Assembly: GCF_900106075.1 (NCBI RefSeq)
Contig: NZ_LT629794.1
Coordinates: 1,220,001-1,284,000, forward strand
Origin: Polaribacter sp. Hel1_33_78
GTDB taxonomy: Bacteria > Bacteroidota > Bacteroidia > Flavobacteriales > Flavobacteriaceae
DNA: 64,000 bases
Direction of reading: 5' to 3'
Of this stretch, positions 53,637 to 63,004 are shown one piece after another. The notes under the pieces are model-generated. The model saw only the letters and a list, made by a program, of their open reading frames with translations. It had not been told where the DNA came from and did no database searches. A program made the position numbers and the translations under genes. The stretch's first letter is position 1. Every line of letters begins with the position of its first letter.

Positions 53637-55979
53637 ATGACTAAAACAAAAAATAATTTCAAATCATTACTTGTTGTAAGTACACTTGCTGCCATTTTTT
53701 TCGCATCCTGTAATACTCAAGGACAAACAACAAACTCAAAAGACAAGACTTTTTTAGTAGATTATGTAAATCCTTTAATGGGTACAGATTCTAAAAAAAG
53801 TATGTCTAATGGAAACACGTATCCTGCAATAGCTAAACCTTGGGGAATGAACTTTTGGACACCAATGACTGCAGAAATGGGAAATGGTTGGGCTTATAAT
53901 TATGATGATGATAAAATTAGAGGAATCAAACAAACACATCAGCCAAGTCCTTGGTTAAATGATTATGCTGCATTTTCTTTTATGGCAGTTACAGGTGAAT
54001 TAAAGTATCAAGAAGATGAAAGAGCTTCTTGGTTTTCGCACAAGGCAGAAACTGTTACACCTTATCATTATAGTGTTTATTTAGCAGAATATGATGTTAC
54101 TGCAGAAGTTGCTCCAACTTCTAGAGCAGTACATTTTAAATTTACCTTTCCAGAGGCAGATTCTTCATACATTATGTTAGATGCTTTTTTCAAAGGTTCT
54201 ATGGTTAAAATTTTACCGAAAGAGCGTAAAATTATTGGCTATTGCAGAAACAATAGAGGCGGTGTGCCAGAGAATTTTCATAATTATTTTGTAGCAGAAT
54301 TTGATAAAGATTTTGAAATGACCCACACTTGGAAAGACAATTGGATACTTCAAAAAAACAACTTAAATAGCGAAGGAAAACACGTTGGAGCAATCATTGG
54401 TTTTAAAACCAAAAAAGGAGAAGTTGTAAACGTAAAAGTAGCATCGTCTTTTATAAGTCTAGAGCAAGCAAAAATAAATTTAGATAGAGAAATTGGAAAA
54501 GATTCTTTTGATGAAACAAAAGAGAAAGCAAAAAATGCTTGGGAAGAGGAGTTGAGTAGAATTAAAATTGAAGATGATAATATTAATAACATCAAAACTT
54601 TTTATTCTTGTTTATACAGAGTCTTACTATTTCCAAGAACATTTTATGAGTTTGATGCAGACAATAAAATGATGCATTACAGTCCATACAATGGAAAAGT
54701 TGTACCTGGTTATATGTTTACAGACAATGGTTTTTGGGACACCTTTAGGGCTGTTTTTCCATTTTTTAATATGATGTATCCAGAGCAGAATAATAAAATT
54801 ATGGAAGGTTTGGCAAACACCTATAAAGAATCTGGGTGGTTACCAGAATGGGCAAGTCCTGGACATAGAGCTGTTATGATTGGTTCTAATTCTGCACCTA
54901 TTATTGCAGACGCTTATTTAAAAGGAAACATTAAAAATGAAAAAACTGCAGAAATTTTATTTGAAGCCATTCTTAAAAACGCAACTGTAGAAGAAGGAAG
55001 ACCAGTAAGGTCTGTAGGCAGAGAAGGGTTACATTATTACAATACTTTAGGCTATGTACCTTTTGATGTAAATATTAGAGAAAATGCTGCCAAAACATTA
55101 GAATATGCTTATGCCGATTTTACGATTGGGCAAATGGCAGAAAAAATGGGAAAAGATGCTATTGCAAAAAAGTATTATGAGCAATCGCATCGTTATAAAA
55201 ATGTATTTGATCCATTAACAAATTTAATGCGTGGTAAAAATGAAGATGGTACTTTTCAAAGTCCTTTTGATCCTTTAAAATGGGGTGGTGCTTTTACAGA
55301 AGGAAATAGTTTACATTATACTTGGTCTGTTTTTCAAGATATAGATGGATTGATTAATTTAATGGGCGGAAAAGAAAATTTCATCAAACAATTAGATGGT
55401 GTTTTTACAATGCCACCAAAATATGATGCATCCTATTACGGAAAGGTAATTCACGAAATTAGAGAAATGGAGGTTGCAAATATGGGCAATTATGCACACG
55501 GAAATCAACCCATACAACATATGATTTACCTCTATAATTATGCAGGTGTTCCATTCAAAGCCCAAGATAAAATCAGAAAAGTTTTAACCAAACTATACAC
55601 ACCAACTCCAGATGGTTATTGTGGTGATGAAGATAATGGACAAACTTCTGCTTGGTACGTTTTTAGTGCTTTAGGTTTTTATTCTGTAACTCCTGCAACT
55701 GATGAATTTATTATAGGAAGTCCCTTGTTTAAAAAAGCAACATTACATTTAAGAAACGGAAATACCTTTATAATTGAAGCAAAAAACAATTCAAAAAATA
55801 ACTTTTATATTCAGTCTGCAAGTTTAAATAATTCTGATTACCAAAACAGTTTTATTAAATGTAGCGACATTCAAAAAGGAGGTTTTTTAGAATTTGAGGT
55901 ATCTAATACTCCAAATAAAAGTTGGGGAAGTAAAAAGCAAAACGCTCCTTTTTCTTTGAGTCTAAAAAAATACAAATAG
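53637..55979 (+). CDS. GH92 exo-alpha-mannosidase lipoprotein (GDEDNGQ type)
   Basis: The 780-residue lipoprotein has Cys25 (IFFASCNTQ). It opens YVNPLMGTDSKKSMSNGNTYPAIAKPWGM, differing from the GHGHTFPGA form of 12567 and 35355. Catalytic-domain motifs are GFWDTFRAVFPF, general-acid E555 in FTEGNSLHY, HGNQPIQHMIYLYN and GDEDNGQTSAWYV. HGNQP replaces the usual HGNEP, so the glutamate that contacts the +1 sugar in characterised GH92 enzymes is a glutamine, suggesting another linkage preference. It starts 10 bp after the phosphoesterase, so the two probably share a transcript. Confidence 0.93.
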   Translation: MTKTKNNFKSLLVVSTLAAIFFASCNTQGQTTNSKDKTFLVDYVNPLMGTDSKKSMSNGNTYPAIAKPWGMNFWTPMTAEMGNGWAYNYDDDKIRGIKQTHQPSPWLNDYAAFSFMAVTGELKYQEDERASWFSHKAETVTPYHYSVYLAEYDVTAEVAPTSRAVHFKFTFPEADSSYIMLDAFFKGSMVKILPKERKIIGYCRNNRGGVPENFHNYFVAEFDKDFEMTHTWKDNWILQKNNLNSEGKHVGAIIGFKTKKGEVVNVKVASSFISLEQAKINLDREIGKDSFDETKEKAKNAWEEELSRIKIEDDNINNIKTFYSCLYRVLLFPRTFYEFDADNKMMHYSPYNGKVVPGYMFTDNGFWDTFRAVFPFFNMMYPEQNNKIMEGLANTYKESGWLPEWASPGHRAVMIGSNSAPIIADAYLKGNIKNEKTAEILFEAILKNATVEEGRPVRSVGREGLHYYNTLGYVPFDVNIRENAAKTLEYAYADFTIGQMAEKMGKDAIAKKYYEQSHRYKNVFDPLTNLMRGKNEDGTFQSPFDPLKWGGAFTEGNSLHYTWSVFQDIDGLINLMGGKENFIKQLDGVFTMPPKYDASYYGKVIHEIREMEVANMGNYAHGNQPIQHMIYLYNYAGVPFKAQDKIRKVLTKLYTPTPDGYCGDEDNGQTSAWYVFSALGFYSVTPATDEFIIGSPLFKKATLHLRNGNTFIIEAKNNSKNNFYIQSASLNNSDYQNSFIKCSDIQKGGFLEFEVSNTPNKSWGSKKQNAPFSLSLKKYK

Positions 55980-56044
55980 GTATCAATAAATACTTTTTAA
56001 ATAAAGTAAAATTTAAATTCAAGTAATAATTAATAAAAAGTGAT

Positions 56045-59000
56045 ATGTTTCATTTTAGTCCATTTGTTTTATCATCTAATTCTAGATCCGCTTTAGTTCT
56101 TTTTAGTTTTTTATCGACTCTTTTTTTGAACCCTTTAAATGCCCAAGATAGGTTACTCTCTAAAGACTCTTTTAGTATTTCAAAACCACAATTTACTAAA
56201 GTAGGTAAAGGTCTATGTAAAGTGCAAGATGGCGTTCTTGCAACACGTGACTCCTATGCTTCTATTGGGAGCGCGGAATGGGAAAATTATACGATTAGTT
56301 TTGAGGCAAGAACCCCAAAAACTGAAGAACAAGTACAAATATGGTTTGGTTTTAGAGAACAAGGAAGAAACAACCGTTATTTAGTTGGTTTTAAAGGAGG
56401 GTTTCAAAATGATATTGAAATAGCTCGCATGGGGCTTATGGGGGATGATCGATTTTTGGGAATTAGAAACTTAGATTTTAACCCAACTTTAGGGGTGTGG
56501 TATGCTTTTAAAATAGAAGTATGTAAAAATCGTTTTAGAGTTTTTATAAATAATGAAAACACTCCAAGAATTGATGTAATTGATGATAAAGGAGATATTT
56601 TAACTAAAGGAAAAGTAGTGCTTGGTGGTGCTTGGATAAAGAATGAATTTAGAAATTTGGAAGTTACAAGGCTTTCAGATACTTACATGGATCCTATTAA
56701 GTCTAAAGAATACTCTTACTATTTAACCCCTAAGCAGAAAGTTGAAAAGCGAATAAAAGAAAGAAAACAATATAAAAAAGTAAAAATTTCTCATATAAAC
56801 CCAATACGAACAACAATTTCTTTAGATGGCAATTGGTTGTTTAAACCAGATCATGAGTTAATAAATAGAGAACAAGCAATTGACGCTAATTCATCTGATG
56901 ACGATTGGCATATTTTGGAAGTGCCAAATTTTTGGAACCCTTCTCGTATATGGTTACATGGTGAAACTTTTATGGATGAAGAACACCAAAAAGGGGCTTC
57001 TGATACTTATTTTCAAAAAGAAACTGACCGTTGTGAAAACTACACTTTCGATTATAAAAAAACAAATATTGGATGGTATAGGCAATGGGTTGATTTGCCA
57101 GATTCATTGAATGATAAAAATATAGAACTAAATTTTGATGCTGTTTCAAAAATGGCAGAGGTTTATGTTAATGGCAAACTTGCGGGAAACAACAAAGGCA
57201 TGTTTGGCGAAATTAAATTAGATATTACTAAATTCCTTAAACCAGGTAGTAATTTAATTGCCGTTAAGGTAATGAAGGATTATACTAAAGATATTAAAAA
57301 TGCTAATGAAATTGCTACAATAGCCGTTACTGTAGAGGTAACAAACCAAATGCTAAAAGATATACCTCACGGTTTTTTCCGTGATGAACCCGTAGGTATT
57401 TGGCAACCAGTGAAGTTAATAATTACAAATCCTGTAAAGATTGTAGATACTTATATTAAACCAAATTTGACTGGAGCACGTTTTGAAATACAACTAAGAA
57501 ATACAAGTAAATTAAAAAAGATATTTAATTTAAATACGTCTATAAAAGAAAAGGGGACAGATGATATTTTAATTGAAAGGGAATCAATAAAAAAAATCAT
57601 ACTAAAAGAGGGTGAGTATAAAACAGTCACTTTTGAAATTAATAATCTAAATCCCAAATTATGGTCTCCTGAAACCCCTAATTTATATAGTTTTAATTTT
57701 AATTTAAAAGAATCCAAAACTAATAAATTATTAGATTCAGAAACAATTCAATCTGGATTTAGAACATTTGAAACTAAAGGAGACTATTTCTATTTGAATG
57801 GAAAACAATATTGGCTACGAGGTGCGAATCATACGCCCCATGCGCTAGGTATTAATGATGCAGATTTGGCAAACAAAACGCTTCAAATGTATCATGATGG
57901 AAATATTGCAGTAACTAGAAGTCATACAATACCATATAGCGAAGTTTGGCTAAAAGCAGCAGACGAACAAGGGGTAGGAATAAGTTATGAAGGCACTTGG
58001 CCTTGGCTTATGATAGGGATTGGAGAAGAATCCATACCTAAAAAGGAACTATTGAATATTTGGTCTAATGAATGGATTCGATTAATGAAAAAATATCGAA
58101 ATCACCCATCTTTATTATATTGGACAATTAATAATGAAATGAACTTTACTCACAAAAAAGATAAATTATCTAAAATGGAACAGAAAATGCAAATTGTATC
58201 TGATGTGGTAAAGCAAATGCGTATTGCAGACCCAACTCGTCCAATATCTTTTGATTCAGGGTATACTAGAAAAGCAGTTAAGAATAACCCTAACGAGAAC
58301 TTTTTTCAAAAATACGATGATGGAGATATTGATGATGGTCATAATTATCAAGGATGGTATAATACCTCAGTATTTGATGTATTTGACAAAAAACAACTTC
58401 TAAACAGAAAAACGAATGGACGCCCTTTAATTTCGCAAGAATGGTCTTCGGGATATCCAAATACGGAAACTGGACACCATACACGTTCTTATTTATGGCA
58501 ACATCAAAATACACAAACCCATATAGGAAATCAAGCGTATCCTTTTGGAAACCCTTCCTACAGTTTAGAAAATAATGCTTTTTTAACTTCAGAATTAGTA
58601 GAAGCTGTTAGAAGAACGCATGATAAATTAGCTGGTATGCATAATTTCTCAAGCATCACATGGTTTCAGAATGTGTATGATGCAGAAAAAGTGAAACCAT
58701 ATCCAACGTATTACAGGATGAAAAACTCCTTAAACCCAATATTGGTCAGTGCTGAATTATGGGGTAGACATTATTTTACTGGAGATAAATTACCTACACG
58801 TTTTTGTATCGTTAATGATAAATTAAATGGAGAAGATTTAGAGGCATCTATTTTAGAATGGGAGATCACTTACGAAGATAATAGAATTGTTTCTTCTGGA
58901 GAATATTCTATTCCTAAAATTGCTCACTATTCACGTAAATGGTTAACTCCAAATATAATTTTGCCTGAAAATTTTTCAGGAAATAGATTAGATGGTAAAC

Positions 59001-59728
59001 TAAAACTGTATTTAAAACAAAATAGAAAAGTTGTTGCTAAAAATGAATATAATCTTCTCATAGCAAAAAAATCTTGGGTAAAACCTTTACATAATTCTAA
59101 AAAAATTATTGTCGTAGATTTTGATAATAATACAATACCTGTTTTAGATATGTTGAATTATAAATATAAAAAAGTAAATAACTTAAAGGAGGCCTTCAGC
59201 AAAAAAGCAGATATTTATATTGTCTCTGGTTTATCTGAAGTTAAAGAATTTGATGCTAAAAAAGCTAAATTAATTTTAGACAATGTAAATAAAGGAGCAA
59301 AAGTACTATTATTAAAAACTGGTGAAAAAGCTACTGCTATTTTTCCAAAGCATATTACTAAATACCTTAACAAAAAGATGGAAACAGCTCATATAGATAT
59401 AACAGAATCAAAAGTTTTTAAAGATTTAGAATATTTTGACTTACGTTATTTTTCAAATCTCAAAGCAGAAAAACCATTAGTTTACTCCGGTCTATATCAA
59501 ATTAATGAGAGTAAGTCAAATATAGTATGCATAGCATCTGGATGTCAACACAGATATGCCAGAGGCCAGGATAGAAGAAAAGAAATGTTAACTATGAAAG
59601 GGTTTCCGATAATCTCTATTACAAATAAAGGAAAAGCAGTATTTTCGGAAATGATGACTAATAAAGGTTTGTACGATCCTGTTGCTGCAAAATTAATAAT
59701 CAATTTAATTTCAGAAACATTAGAATAA
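56045..59728 (+). CDS. GH2 beta-glycosidase with N-terminal lectin-like domain
   Basis: The 1227-residue protein has a signal peptide ending near residue 34 (FLNPLNAQ). Residues ~40-225 form a concanavalin-like sandwich related to the DUF1080/3-keto-disaccharide-hydrolase or LamG type (WENYTISFEARTP, VQIWFGFREQGRNNRYLVGF). GH2 domains follow: sugar-binding jelly roll (about 255-440: NIGWYRQWVDLP, DAVSKMAEVYVNGKLAGN), an Ig-like domain, and a TIM barrel with acid/base E698 in WTINNEMNF and nucleophile E799 in SQEWSSGYP. The last ~300 residues are additional beta domains. GH2 covers beta-galactosidase, beta-mannosidase and beta-glucuronidase; which one applies is unknown. The 65-bp gap from GH92 leaves room for either co-transcription or its own promoter. 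Confidence 0.9.
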   Translation: MFHFSPFVLSSNSRSALVLFSFLSTLFLNPLNAQDRLLSKDSFSISKPQFTKVGKGLCKVQDGVLATRDSYASIGSAEWENYTISFEARTPKTEEQVQIWFGFREQGRNNRYLVGFKGGFQNDIEIARMGLMGDDRFLGIRNLDFNPTLGVWYAFKIEVCKNRFRVFINNENTPRIDVIDDKGDILTKGKVVLGGAWIKNEFRNLEVTRLSDTYMDPIKSKEYSYYLTPKQKVEKRIKERKQYKKVKISHINPIRTTISLDGNWLFKPDHELINREQAIDANSSDDDWHILEVPNFWNPSRIWLHGETFMDEEHQKGASDTYFQKETDRCENYTFDYKKTNIGWYRQWVDLPDSLNDKNIELNFDAVSKMAEVYVNGKLAGNNKGMFGEIKLDITKFLKPGSNLIAVKVMKDYTKDIKNANEIATIAVTVEVTNQMLKDIPHGFFRDEPVGIWQPVKLIITNPVKIVDTYIKPNLTGARFEIQLRNTSKLKKIFNLNTSIKEKGTDDILIERESIKKIILKEGEYKTVTFEINNLNPKLWSPETPNLYSFNFNLKESKTNKLLDSETIQSGFRTFETKGDYFYLNGKQYWLRGANHTPHALGINDADLANKTLQMYHDGNIAVTRSHTIPYSEVWLKAADEQGVGISYEGTWPWLMIGIGEESIPKKELLNIWSNEWIRLMKKYRNHPSLLYWTINNEMNFTHKKDKLSKMEQKMQIVSDVVKQMRIADPTRPISFDSGYTRKAVKNNPNENFFQKYDDGDIDDGHNYQGWYNTSVFDVFDKKQLLNRKTNGRPLISQEWSSGYPNTETGHHTRSYLWQHQNTQTHIGNQAYPFGNPSYSLENNAFLTSELVEAVRRTHDKLAGMHNFSSITWFQNVYDAEKVKPYPTYYRMKNSLNPILVSAELWGRHYFTGDKLPTRFCIVNDKLNGEDLEASILEWEITYEDNRIVSSGEYSIPKIAHYSRKWLTPNIILPENFSGNRLDGKLKLYLKQNRKVVAKNEYNLLIAKKSWVKPLHNSKKIIVVDFDNNTIPVLDMLNYKYKKVNNLKEAFSKKADIYIVSGLSEVKEFDAKKAKLILDNVNKGAKVLLLKTGEKATAIFPKHITKYLNKKMETAHIDITESKVFKDLEYFDLRYFSNLKAEKPLVYSGLYQINESKSNIVCIASGCQHRYARGQDRRKEMLTMKGFPIISITNKGKAVFSEMMTNKGLYDPVAAKLIINLISETLE

Positions 59729-59821
59729 TAATATCAATCTTGCATTTATAAAATGGAAAATTTGCTATTTTCTTTGAGTAGAACAAAATAGAATTATATC
59801 ACAGTATTAAATTGATTATAA

Positions 59822-61195
59822 ATGAAAGCTAAAAAAATATTTTTTTTAATGATTAGTATACTTTTTTTAGGATGCTTTTCATCGAAGTCACAGGTTGGTA
59901 ATCCCGAAAAAACAAAGAAAAACCAGAAGCCAAACGTTATTTTTATTTTAACAGATGATCAAGGCTCTATTGATGTAAATTCTTATGGAGTAAAAGATTT
60001 GGTAACTCCGAATATGAATTACATTATAGAAAACGGAGTCAGTTTTACTCAATTTTACGCCTCGCCTGTTTGTTCGCCTTCAAGAGCTGCTTTATTAACG
60101 GGTAAAACTCCTCAAAGAGCAGGTTTATCAGGAAATGCTGTGCCAAATTCAAAAGTAAAAAAAGGACTTCCTGGTACAGAATACACTATGGCAGAAATGT
60201 TTAAAGATGCAGGTTATGCTACAGCTCATATTGGAAAATGGCATTTAGGCGATGCTCCAGAAATGACTCCAAATGCTCAAGGGTTCGACCATTCTTTTGG
60301 TCATATGGTGGGCTGTATAGATAATTACTCGCATTTCTTTTATTGGAGTGGACCTAACAGGCACGATTTATTCAGAAACGGAAAAGAAGTCTATTATGAT
60401 GGACAATTTTTTCCTGACTTAATGGTCAACGAAGCTTCTAATTTTATTGAAGAAAATAAAAAGAATCCTTTCTTTATGTATTTTGCTGTGAATATGCCGC
60501 ATTATCCATATCAAGGCGATGCAAAATGGCTAGACTATTATAATGATAAAGGAGTTTCATATCCCCGAAATTTATATGCTGCATTTATTTCAACTTTAGA
60601 CGAAAGAATTGGTGCACTACTTAAAAAACTCGATGAATTAGGGATCAAAGACAATACTATTATTGTTTTTCAATCTGACAATGGTCATTCAACAGAACAA
60701 CGTGCGCATTTTGGCGGAGGAAACGCTGGGCCTTATAGAGGTGCAAAATCGAGTTTGTTTGAAGGGGGCATTCGAGTTCCTGCAGCCATCACTTGGCCAA
60801 ATAACATTCAAAAAGGAGCCATTAGAAATCAGTTTGGAGTAAATTCAGATTGGATGCCAACTCTAGCAGAATTATGTGGAATTAAACTTGATCAACAAGA
60901 TTTGGATGGTAAAAGTTTAGTTGACATCATCAATAATGAAAAAGAAAAAACTCGGCATACAGAGGGCTATTGTTGGCAATATCAAGATATGTGGGTGGCA
61001 CGCAAGGGAAATTGGAAATTGTTAGGGAACCCAAGAGATACCAGTCAGAAAACATATAAATTAAAGGAAAAAAGATTCTTGGTAAACCTTGATGATGATA
61101 TTGGTGAAACTATAAATATGGCTAAAAAACACCCCAATAAAGTTATTGAATTAGAACAACAGTATAGAAATTGGTTAAAAAAAAATAAAAACTAA
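59822..61195 (+). CDS. S1-family arylsulfatase lipoprotein (CSPSR)
   Basis: The 457-residue lipoprotein has Cys18 (ILFLGCFS). D45-D46 in ILTDDQG, formylglycine Cys84 in CSPSR, LLTGKTPQRAGL, GKWHLGDAP and FQSDNGHS, with GPYRGAKSSLFEGGIRVP, the arylsulfatase A-like substrate loop. It is the shortest complete sulfatase here. The 93-bp upstream gap may contain its own promoter. Substrate position unknown; the CSPSR and FEGGIRVP set is shared by many marine carbohydrate sulfatases. Confidence 0.93.
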   Translation: MKAKKIFFLMISILFLGCFSSKSQVGNPEKTKKNQKPNVIFILTDDQGSIDVNSYGVKDLVTPNMNYIIENGVSFTQFYASPVCSPSRAALLTGKTPQRAGLSGNAVPNSKVKKGLPGTEYTMAEMFKDAGYATAHIGKWHLGDAPEMTPNAQGFDHSFGHMVGCIDNYSHFFYWSGPNRHDLFRNGKEVYYDGQFFPDLMVNEASNFIEENKKNPFFMYFAVNMPHYPYQGDAKWLDYYNDKGVSYPRNLYAAFISTLDERIGALLKKLDELGIKDNTIIVFQSDNGHSTEQRAHFGGGNAGPYRGAKSSLFEGGIRVPAAITWPNNIQKGAIRNQFGVNSDWMPTLAELCGIKLDQQDLDGKSLVDIINNEKEKTRHTEGYCWQYQDMWVARKGNWKLLGNPRDTSQKTYKLKEKRFLVNLDDDIGETINMAKKHPNKVIELEQQYRNWLKKNKN

Positions 61196-61202
61196 AGTAA
61201 AA

Positions 61203-62780
61203 ATGAAAAATCTATCATCTACACTATTACTATCACTTATTTTAATTGGATGTTCTAGTGCTAAACCAAAACCCGTACAAGAAACGAAACAACCTAACAT
61301 TCTTTTTATCATGTCTGATGACCATACGAAGCAAGCTTGGGGAATCTACGGTGGGGTTTTAAAAGACCATGTACAAAATAGAAACATAGAAAGGTTAGCG
61401 AACGAAGGAGTTGTTTTAGAAAATTGTTTGGTTTCAAATTCAATTTGCACGCCAAGTAGAGCTACCATACTGACAGGACAATATAGCCATAGAAATGGTA
61501 TTACAACATTAGGAAAAGGGTTAAGTCCTACGTATAATAATATTGCTAAAGAAATGGGTAAAGGAGGTTATCAAACCTCTATAATTGGTAAATGGCATCT
61601 AAAACAAGAACCAAGTGGTTTTGATTATTATTGTGTCTTGCCAGGTCAAGGCTTGTATAATAATCCGATTATGAAAACCAAAGAAAATTGGAAAGACTAT
61701 AATAAAGGAGGAAAAATATACGAAGGTTTTAGTGCTGATATCATTGCAGATAAAACAATAAATTGGATTGAAAATAGAGATAAATCAAAACCATTCATGT
61801 CTTTTTGCCATTTTAAAGCGACACATGAACCCTATGATTATCCAGAACGTTTCTCACATCTATATCGTAATGAAACAATTCCAGAACCTACCTCTTTGTA
61901 TGATAAGGGACCCAATACTACAGGACGTTCACTAATTGGTCAGTCTATAGATAGTTTAGGAAATCGATATGTTTTTTCAACAAATAATCCTGATAAAAGG
62001 TCAGATTATATGCAATACCCAGAATTGCCTTTTTCTATTGATGGATTAAGTAAAAAAGAAGCAAGAAGTAAAGTATATCAAAAATTTGTAAAAGATTTTA
62101 TGCGATGCGGTGCGGCAATTGATGATAATATAGGTAAGCTTTTAGATTATTTAGAAGCGTCTGGTTTAGACGAAAACACGATCGTTATTTATACAGCAGA
62201 TCAAGGATATTTTTTAGGAGAGCATGGTTGGTTTGATAAAAGATTGATTTATGAAGAATCCATTCATATGCCATTTGTAATTCGTTACCCCAAAGAAATT
62301 CCCGCAGGAAAACGCAATAAAGATATTATAGAAAATGTAGATTTCTCTGCATTATTTGCAGATTATGCGGGGATAAAATATCCAGAAAATATGCAAGGTA
62401 AAAGTTTTAGAGAAAATTTAAAAGGCAACACTTCTAAAGATTGGAGACAATACGGGTATTACCGATATTGGCAACATCAAAAAGACAGACCAGGTCATTT
62501 TGGAATTCGTGGGAAGCGTTATAAATTAGCTTTTTACTATGGAAAAGGGTTTAAAAATAATCATAAACAAGCAGATGAAAATACGAAATTTTGGGATTTT
62601 TACGATTTACAAAAAGATCCTAATGAACTCCATAACGCCTATAAAGATTCAACATATCAAAAGGTTATAACAAAATTAAAAAAAGAACTTCTCAAACAGA
62701 GAGCGCTTTTAGGCGATACAGATAAAGATTCTAAAAAAATACAAAATAGTATCAAGACGTATTGGGATAGTAAATCTTAA
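61203..62780 (+). CDS. S1-family sulfatase lipoprotein (CTPSR, GEHGWFDKR type)
   Basis: The 525-residue lipoprotein has Cys17 (LILIGCSS). D39-D40 in IMSDDHT, Cys82 in CTPSR, ILTGQYSHRNGI, GKWHLKQEP and TADQGYFLGEHGWFDKRLIYEESIHMP make a full active site. The C-terminal YRYWQHQKDRPGHFGIRGKRYKLAFYYG and FYDLQKDPNELHN blocks also occur, in variant form, in the sulfatase at 32685, its nearest relative in the window. It starts 7 bp after the preceding sulfatase and is in the same unit. Confidence 0.93.
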   Translation: MKNLSSTLLLSLILIGCSSAKPKPVQETKQPNILFIMSDDHTKQAWGIYGGVLKDHVQNRNIERLANEGVVLENCLVSNSICTPSRATILTGQYSHRNGITTLGKGLSPTYNNIAKEMGKGGYQTSIIGKWHLKQEPSGFDYYCVLPGQGLYNNPIMKTKENWKDYNKGGKIYEGFSADIIADKTINWIENRDKSKPFMSFCHFKATHEPYDYPERFSHLYRNETIPEPTSLYDKGPNTTGRSLIGQSIDSLGNRYVFSTNNPDKRSDYMQYPELPFSIDGLSKKEARSKVYQKFVKDFMRCGAAIDDNIGKLLDYLEASGLDENTIVIYTADQGYFLGEHGWFDKRLIYEESIHMPFVIRYPKEIPAGKRNKDIIENVDFSALFADYAGIKYPENMQGKSFRENLKGNTSKDWRQYGYYRYWQHQKDRPGHFGIRGKRYKLAFYYGKGFKNNHKQADENTKFWDFYDLQKDPNELHNAYKDSTYQKVITKLKKELLKQRALLGDTDKDSKKIQNSIKTYWDSKS

Positions 62781-63004
62781 AAAAGAGTATTCAATAATTT
62801 AGTAAAGATCAATGATTCTATTGTAAATAGTATTGTTTTTAAGGGTGTTGTGTTTCGATACTTAAAAAGATAGGAAATTTTTGAGCTACCTAAATTCATG
62901 AGTTTTTTTGGAATATTACTCGCGATATAAGAATCTTGACCAATAAATACTTTATTGTGTGGCATTAAAGAAATCAATAATTAGTAAATAAAAAATGTAT
63001 AATA

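Noticed and set aside
62777..62977. 66-codon reading frame on the minus strand between two sulfatases
   Set aside because: It overlaps the sulfatase stop, has no signal peptide, promoter box or family resemblance I recognise, and such lengths arise by chance in AT-rich DNA.
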